Assembly (NCBI RefSeq): GCF_000372525.1
Contig: NZ_AQUR01000106.1
Span: 248,001-312,000 of the forward strand
Origin: Cupriavidus neocaledonicus
Lineage (GTDB): Bacteria; Pseudomonadota; Gammaproteobacteria; Burkholderiales; Burkholderiaceae
Direction of reading: 5' to 3'
DNA length: 64,000 bases
Shown here: piece by piece, positions 59,095 through 64,000 of the stretch
Layout: each line of letters starts with the position of its first letter
How positions within the stretch are numbered: position 1 is the stretch's first letter
Position numbers and translations under genes: made by a program
The notes under the pieces: generated by a model
The model's input: the letters and a program-made list of their open reading frames with translations, nothing else
The model's database searches: none
Told to the model about the DNA's origin: nothing

Positions 59095-59112
59095 GAAGGA
59101 AAAGGTGGGGAG

Positions 59113-60189
59113 ATGAGCAAATTCCATGAACTGACGGTGGCCGCGGTCACGCGCGAAACCCGCGACGCGGTGGCGGTGACCTTCGCCGTGCCGGACGAGC
59201 TGGCCGACACCTACCGCTATGTGCAGGGCCAGCACCTGACGCTGCGCACCGGCATCGATGGCGAGGACGTGCGCCGCTCGTACTCGATCTGCTCTGCGGT
59301 GCAGGATGAACAGCTGCGCGTGGCGATCAAGCGTGTCGACGGCGGGCTGTTCTCCAACTGGGCCAACGAGCAGTTGCAGCCGGGCATGAAGCTCGAAGTG
59401 ATGCCGCCGTCTGGCCATTTCCACGTGCCGCTGTCCGCCACGCACGCGAAGCACTACGTCGCCTTCGCCGCCGGCAGTGGCATTACGCCAATGCTGTCGA
59501 TCATCAAGACCACGTTGCGGGCGGAGCCGGACAGCCGCTTCACGCTCTTCTACGGCAACCGCGCGTCGTCGTCGGTGCTGTTCAAGGAAGAGCTGGAAGA
59601 CCTGAAGGATACCTACCTGCAGCGCTTCAACCTGGTGTTCGTGCTCAGCCGCGAGCAGCTCGACATCGACCTGTTCAACGGCCGCATCGACGGCGAGAAG
59701 GTCAATGCGCTGCTGAAGCACTGGGTCAGGCCGCAGGATATCGACGTCGCCTTTATCTGTGGCCCGCACTCGATGATGGAAGAAGTCTCGCAGGCGCTGC
59801 TCGACAACGGCGTCGACAAGGCCCGCATCAAGCGCGAGCTGTTCGCCACCAGCATCCCCTCGGCGCGGCCCGCCGCGCATGCGCACAAGCAGGTCGGCCA
59901 GCAGCAGTGCGAGGTGACGGTGATCCAGGACGGCCGTACCCGTTCCTTCACGCTGGAAAAGAACAAGGAAACCGTGCTCGACGCCGCGCTGGCGCAGGGC
60001 ATCGAGCTGCCGTACTCGTGCAAGGGCGGCGTCTGCTCGACCTGCCGCTGCAAGCGCATCGAGGGCGAGGTCGACATGGACGTCAACTTCGCGCTGGAAG
60101 ACTATGAAGTCGCGCGGGGCTTCATCCTGAGCTGCCAGAGCTACGCCGTCAGCGACAAGCTGGTGATCGATTTCGACCAGGAAACCTGA
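59113..60189 (+). CDS. paaE: phenylacetyl-CoA epoxidase reductase
   Basis: The 358 aa reductase has an FAD domain (RRSYSICSAV), an NAD(P) domain (AAGSGITPMLSII) and a C-terminal plant-type 2Fe-2S cluster (CKGGVCSTCRCK plus a later CQSY). It transfers electrons from NADPH to PaaA. The length matches E. coli PaaE (356 aa). It starts 18 bases after paaD; the ribosome site GGGGAG is good. Confidence 0.95.
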   Translation: MSKFHELTVAAVTRETRDAVAVTFAVPDELADTYRYVQGQHLTLRTGIDGEDVRRSYSICSAVQDEQLRVAIKRVDGGLFSNWANEQLQPGMKLEVMPPSGHFHVPLSATHAKHYVAFAAGSGITPMLSIIKTTLRAEPDSRFTLFYGNRASSSVLFKEELEDLKDTYLQRFNLVFVLSREQLDIDLFNGRIDGEKVNALLKHWVRPQDIDVAFICGPHSMMEEVSQALLDNGVDKARIKRELFATSIPSARPAAHAHKQVGQQQCEVTVIQDGRTRSFTLEKNKETVLDAALAQGIELPYSCKGGVCSTCRCKRIEGEVDMDVNFALEDYEVARGFILSCQSYAVSDKLVIDFDQET

Positions 60190-60244
60190 CGCGTTCTCCT
60201 GCCATTCCAAACAAACAGATTCAATTTCGCCCCCGGAGCAAGCC

Positions 60245-61909
60245 GTGTCCCATCCGTTTTTCGAACGCCACCAGGCGTTGCTGGAACAAGCCACCCAAGC
60301 CATCGCCACGCGCGGCTACTGGAGCCCGTTCGCCGAGATGCCGAGCCCGAAGGTCTATGGCGAAAGCGCCAACGCCGACGGCAAGGCCGCCTTCGAGGCG
60401 CGCCTGAACCGGCCGTTCGCGCTGGGGCAGCCCGGCACCATCGGGCAGGCCGGCAAGGAGGTCTCTCCGTACGGCCCGGAACTGGGCGTCACGTACCCCA
60501 GGCCCGACCTCGACCAGCTCTTTGCGGCGGTGGCCAAGGGCATGCCGGCGTGGCGCAAGGCCGGGCCGCAAGCGTGGGTCGGCGTATCGCTGGAAATCCT
60601 GCAGCGCCTGAACCGCCGCAGCTTCGAGATCGCCTACGCGGTCATGCACACCACCGGCCAGGCCTTCATGATGGCCTTCCAGGCCGGTGGCCCGCACGCG
60701 CAGGACCGCGGCGTGGAAGCCGTGGCCTACGCCTGGGACGAATTGCGCCGCATCCCGAAGCTTGCCACCTGGGAGAAGCCGCAAGGCAAGAACGAGCCGC
60801 TGCGCATGGAAAAGCGCTACACCGTGGTGCCGCGCGGCGTGGGCCTGGTGATCGGCTGCTGCACCTTCCCGACCTGGAACGGCTATCCCGGCCTGTTTGC
60901 CAGCCTGGCGACCGGCAATGCGGTGGTGGTCAAGCCGCACCCGGGGGCGATCCTGCCGCTGGCGATCACCGTCGAAGTGGCGCGCGAGGTGCTGGAAGAA
61001 GCCGGCTTCGACCCGAATATCGTCACGCTGGTGGCCAACGACCCGAGCGAGCGCATGGCGTCGAAGCTGGCGTTGCGTCCGGAAGTGCGCCTGATCGACT
61101 TCACCGGCAGCAGCGCCAACGGCGACTGGCTCGAGCGCAATGCGCACCAGGCGCAGGTGTACACGGAGAAGGCCGGCGTGAACCAGATCGTGATCGACTC
61201 CACCGCCGACTTCAAGGGCATGGTGCGCAATATCGCCTTCTCGCTGTCGCTGTATTCGGGCCAGATGTGCACGGCGCCGCAGAACATCTACGTGCCCAAG
61301 GACGGCATCGACACGCCGGAAGGGCGCATCAGCTTCGACCAGGTTGCCTCGGCGATCGGCGAGGCCGTTGGCAAGCTGACCAGCGACCGGGCCAAGGCGG
61401 TCGAACTGATCGGTGCGATCCAGAACGACGGCGTGGTGGAGCGGATCGAAGCGTCGCGCGCGCTGGGCGAGATCGTTGCCGACAGCCGCGTGCTGGAGCA
61501 TCCCGAGTTTCCGGGCGCGCGCATCCGCACGCCGCTGGTGCTGAAGGTCGATGCCAGCGACGAGGCGAAGCTCATGCAGGAACTGTTCGGCCCGATCTCC
61601 TTCGTCGTGGCAACTGACAGCACCGCGCACAGCATCGAACTGGCGCACCGCGGCGCGAAGACGCACGGCGCGCTGACGCTGTCGGCCTACACCACCGATG
61701 CGGGCGTGGCCGAAAGCATCCGCGATGCCGCGGAAGACGCCGGCGTGGCGCTGTCGCTCAACCTGACCGGCGGCGTCTTCGTCAACCAGTCGGCCGCGTT
61801 CAGCGATTTCCACGCCACCGGTGCCAACCCCGCGGCCAATGCCTCGCTGTCGGATGCGGCCTTCGTCGCCAACCGCTTCCGCGTGGTCCAGAGCCGCTCG
61901 CCTATCTGA
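60245..61909 (+). CDS. paaN: phenylacetic acid degradation protein PaaN, aldehyde dehydrogenase
   Basis: The 554 aa protein is an aldehyde dehydrogenase of the PaaN type without the MaoC hydratase domain present in PaaZ. Segments include VPRGVGLVIGCCTFPTWNGYPGLFASLATGN, LIDFTGSSANGDW and the nucleophile in YSGQMCTAPQN near residue 344. It oxidises the semialdehyde formed by oxepin-CoA opening; the hydrolase activity must come from another protein. The start is GTG 60245, with GGAG six bases upstream. It is in line with paaE and paaK. Confidence 0.9.
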   Translation: MSHPFFERHQALLEQATQAIATRGYWSPFAEMPSPKVYGESANADGKAAFEARLNRPFALGQPGTIGQAGKEVSPYGPELGVTYPRPDLDQLFAAVAKGMPAWRKAGPQAWVGVSLEILQRLNRRSFEIAYAVMHTTGQAFMMAFQAGGPHAQDRGVEAVAYAWDELRRIPKLATWEKPQGKNEPLRMEKRYTVVPRGVGLVIGCCTFPTWNGYPGLFASLATGNAVVVKPHPGAILPLAITVEVAREVLEEAGFDPNIVTLVANDPSERMASKLALRPEVRLIDFTGSSANGDWLERNAHQAQVYTEKAGVNQIVIDSTADFKGMVRNIAFSLSLYSGQMCTAPQNIYVPKDGIDTPEGRISFDQVASAIGEAVGKLTSDRAKAVELIGAIQNDGVVERIEASRALGEIVADSRVLEHPEFPGARIRTPLVLKVDASDEAKLMQELFGPISFVVATDSTAHSIELAHRGAKTHGALTLSAYTTDAGVAESIRDAAEDAGVALSLNLTGGVFVNQSAAFSDFHATGANPAANASLSDAAFVANRFRVVQSRSPI

Positions 61910-61981
61910 GCGCAAGGCTTGCAGTACCCAGGCGCCGGCCCCCCTCGCACGCGGCGCCATCATAACGAGATGGAGTAGACA

Positions 61982-63331
61982 ATGGTGCAACGCAATCCCA
62001 ACCCCAACGAGCTGGAGCCGATCGAGCGCGCCAGCCGCGACGAACTGCAGGCGCTGCAGCTGCAACGGCTCAAATGGAGCGTGCGCCATGCCTATGACAA
62101 CGTGCCGCATTACCGCAAGGCGTTCCAGGCGGCCGGGGTGCATCCGGACGATTTGAAGTCGCTGTCGGACCTGTCGAAGTTCCCGTTCCTGACCAAGCAG
62201 GACCTGCGCGACAACTATCCCTTCGGCATGTTCGCGGTGCCGCGCGAGCAGGTGGCGCGCGTGCATGCGTCGAGCGGCACCACCGGCAAGCCGACCGTGG
62301 TCGGCTATACCGCGAAGGACATCGATACCTGGGCAAGCGTGGTGGCGCGGTCGATCCGCGCCGCCGGGGGGCGCGCCGGGGACCTGGTCCATGTCAGCTA
62401 TGGCTACGGGCTGTTCACCGGCGGGCTGGGCGCGCACTACGGCGCCGAGAAGGCGGGCTGCACGGTGATCCCGGTGTCGGGCGGACAGACCGAGAAACAG
62501 GTACAGCTGATTCGTGAATTCGAGCCCGACATCATCATGGTGACGCCGTCGTACATGCTTAACCTGATCGAGGAGATGGAGCGCCAGGGCATGGACCCGT
62601 CGGAAAGCTCGCTGAAGGTCGGCATCTTCGGCGCCGAGCCATGGACCGACGCGATGCGCGCGGAGATCGAGGCGCGCGCCGGCATCGACGCGGTGGACAT
62701 CTACGGCCTGTCCGAGGTGATGGGGCCGGGCGTGGCGTGCGAATGCATCGAGAGCAAGGACGGCCCGGTGATCTGGGAAGACCATTTCTATGCCGAGATC
62801 ATCGATCCGCTGACCGGCGAGGTGTTGCCGGATGGCGCCGAGGGCGAGCTGGTGTTCACCTCGCTGACCAAGGAAGCACTGCCGGTGATCCGCTACCGCA
62901 CGCGCGACCTGACGCGCCTGCTGCCGCCGACGTCGCGTGCGATGCGCCGCATCGGCAAGATCACGGGGCGCTCGGACGACATGCTGATCATCCGCGGCGT
63001 CAACGTGTTTCCGTCGCAGATCGAGGAACTGATCCTGAAGGCGCCGGCGCTTGCACCGCAATACCAGCTGGTGGTGACGCGCGACGGGCACCTCGACAAG
63101 CTGGAGGTGCGGGTCGAGGCGCGGCCGGAACGCTCCGCGTCGCTGTCGGCGGATGACCGGGCGGCGCTGGAGCGGGATCTGAAGGACCAGATCAAGACCT
63201 ATGTCGGCGTGACTACGCGGGTGCAGGTGGTGGCGGCTGAAGGGATCGAGCGCACCACGGTCGGCAAGGCACGGCGTGTGCTGGACATGCGGCCGAAGGT
63301 CACGCACGAGCAGCCGGTCGGCGCGATCTAA
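61982..63331 (+). CDS. paaK: phenylacetate-CoA ligase
   Basis: The 449 aa adenylating enzyme activates phenylacetate to phenylacetyl-CoA, the first step of the pathway. The ATP site SSGTTGKPTVVGYT lies near residue 95, followed by YGLSEVMGPGVACEC and the GRSDDMLIIRGVNVFP hinge; a C-terminal ligase domain follows. GATGGAG precedes the ATG. It ends the paa transcript before a REP pair. Confidence 0.95.
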   Translation: MVQRNPNPNELEPIERASRDELQALQLQRLKWSVRHAYDNVPHYRKAFQAAGVHPDDLKSLSDLSKFPFLTKQDLRDNYPFGMFAVPREQVARVHASSGTTGKPTVVGYTAKDIDTWASVVARSIRAAGGRAGDLVHVSYGYGLFTGGLGAHYGAEKAGCTVIPVSGGQTEKQVQLIREFEPDIIMVTPSYMLNLIEEMERQGMDPSESSLKVGIFGAEPWTDAMRAEIEARAGIDAVDIYGLSEVMGPGVACECIESKDGPVIWEDHFYAEIIDPLTGEVLPDGAEGELVFTSLTKEALPVIRYRTRDLTRLLPPTSRAMRRIGKITGRSDDMLIIRGVNVFPSQIEELILKAPALAPQYQLVVTRDGHLDKLEVRVEARPERSASLSADDRAALERDLKDQIKTYVGVTTRVQVVAAEGIERTTVGKARRVLDMRPKVTHEQPVGAI

Positions 63332-63366
63332 GGCGCTGCCTTTCACCCACAACCCTGGCATAGGCT

Positions 63367-63491
63367 CCCCTCTCCCGCTTGCGGGAGAGGGGTGGGGGTG
63401 AGGGCCAGAGTATCCACAGCGTGACGCGGCATCGTGCTTGCCACACGCCTGCCCTCACCCCCCGGCCCCTCTCCCGCGCGCGGGAGAGGGG
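63367..63491. repeat. paired REP-like palindromes after paaK
   Basis: Two full copies (63367-63392 with TT loop, and 63466-63491) enclose complementary flanks GGGGGTGAGGGC and GCCCTCACCCC. The right copy carries the GAGCAAACCGGC tail. The unit separates paaK from the DUF485 gene on the same strand. Confidence 0.9.
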
Positions 63492-63585
63492 AGCAAACCG
63501 GCGGCATTCAAGACGCAACGAACGAAATTCCACGATGGCAGCCACCAAGAGCCGCCACACCACCCCCTGCGCCAAAGGAGACACC

Positions 63586-63894
63586 ATGGACGCGCGACAA
63601 CTCGAATCCATCCAGAACCACCCCGACTTCATTCGCCTGATCCACGGCCGCACGCGGCTGGGCTGGTCGCTGACGCTGGTCATGCTGGCAATCTACTTCG
63701 GCTTCATCCTGCTGCTGGCCTTTTCGCCGGCCACGCTCGGCACGCCTTTCGCCGGGGGCGTCATGACGGTCGGCATCCCCGTGGGCGTCGCGGTGATTGT
63801 CGCCGCCGTGCTGCTCACCGCCATCTACGTCCACCGCGCCAACCGCGACCTGGATCCGCTCAACGAACGCGTGCGCAAGGAGTGCGAAGCATGA
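63586..63894 (+). CDS. DUF485 inner-membrane protein (ActP partner)
   Basis: The 102 aa protein has two membrane segments (about residues 27-48 and 58-82) and matches DUF485/YjcH, which is encoded beside the acetate permease ActP. AAAGGAG precedes ATG 63586. Its stop overlaps the next start (ATGA), as is usual for the yjcH-actP pair. Function is not established; it may assist the symporter. Confidence 0.9.
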   Translation: MDARQLESIQNHPDFIRLIHGRTRLGWSLTLVMLAIYFGFILLLAFSPATLGTPFAGGVMTVGIPVGVAVIVAAVLLTAIYVHRANRDLDPLNERVRKECEA

Positions 63895-64000
63895 AGCCGG
63901 TACACCGTTTCCTCGGCGCGGCCCTGTGCGGGCTCGCCAGTATCGCCGCCACCGCCGCCACGGCGGCCCCCGCTATCCAGGGCGAAGCCGCTCAGCGTCC
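63891..64000 (+). CDS. actP: cation/acetate symporter, 5' end only
   Basis: Only the first 36 codons are visible. They encode a cleavable-type signal peptide (KPVHRFLGAALCGLASIAA) and the start of the mature chain, APAIQGEAAQR, which parallels the AISGAVERQ segment of E. coli ActP. Together with the DUF485 gene and their overlap this supports an ActP-like sodium:solute symporter. The substrate (acetate or another short acid) cannot be judged from the fragment. Confidence 0.7.
   Translation, partial: MKPVHRFLGAALCGLASIAATAATAAPAIQGEAAQR

Noticed and set aside
60221-63361. 1046-codon leftward open frame across paaN and paaK
   Set aside because: It lies fully antisense to two recognised enzymes and has the Arg/His/Val composition of a shadow frame.

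Overview
The window is high-GC, densely coded DNA from a beta-proteobacterium. The acetaldehyde dehydrogenase, the box and paa gene sets, the phasin and the monomeric isocitrate dehydrogenase together point to Cupriavidus (Ralstonia eutropha group), probably its second chromosome. This assignment rests on recalled protein similarity, not on a search. No rRNA, tRNA, CRISPR array, transposase or prophage gene was seen.

Layout. (1) 1-7.4 kb: a truncated alpha/beta hydrolase; a small protein; acoD plus a DUF779 partner, read leftward behind a -24/-12 (sigma54) promoter with an upstream palindrome; then a periplasmic molybdenum hydroxylase operon (Mo subunit, 2Fe-2S subunit, tri-haem cytochrome c). 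(2) 7.7-21.4 kb: a 2-aminoethylphosphonate (AEP) module. A leftward operon carries a binding protein, ATPase, fused permease and phnW. A rightward operon carries phnR, phnA and phnY. Next to it lie an EamA transporter, a FAD/GcvT-type amine dehydrogenase and a DeoR regulator. PhnW, PhnY and PhnA would take AEP through phosphonoacetaldehyde and phosphonoacetate to acetate and phosphate. (3) 21.7-25.7 kb: gdhA, a DUF1272 protein, a phasin and a chemoreceptor with a sigma28-type promoter. (4) 25.8-35.0 kb: a leftward eight-gene envelope or exopolysaccharide locus: wecB, a small exported protein, a deacetylase-like protein, a processive GT2 synthase, a bactofilin-like protein, a glycosidase-like protein, a YaiO-like beta-barrel and a membrane protein. 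I rate this the least described system here. (5) 35.9-41.2 kb: monomeric icd, a zinc-ribbon protein, a cold-shock gene with a long leader, two tandem paralogues of unknown function and other small proteins, and an extra infA. (6) 41.6-44.1 kb: a LysR regulator divergent from two isochorismatase-family hydrolases. (7) 44.3-55.2 kb: the aerobic benzoyl-CoA (box) pathway. benK-like transporter, bclA, boxD and a DUF4863 gene read left; boxR, boxC, boxB and boxA read right. Four copies of a TGCA-N6-TGCA operator lie at the two control regions. (8) 55.4-63.3 kb: paaX divergent from paaABCDE, paaN and paaK for phenylacetate. (9) The right edge holds a DUF485 gene and the start of an actP-like symporter gene.

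Two features run through the window. One is a family of CCCCTCTCCCGC/GCGGGAGAGGGG palindromes at seven intergenic sites, five of them as inverted pairs. The other is frequent GTG or TTG starts backed by good ribosome binding sites. Most of the catabolic modules feed acetyl-CoA or acetate, which fits the adjacent acetate and aldehyde metabolism genes and the PHA-linked phasin.
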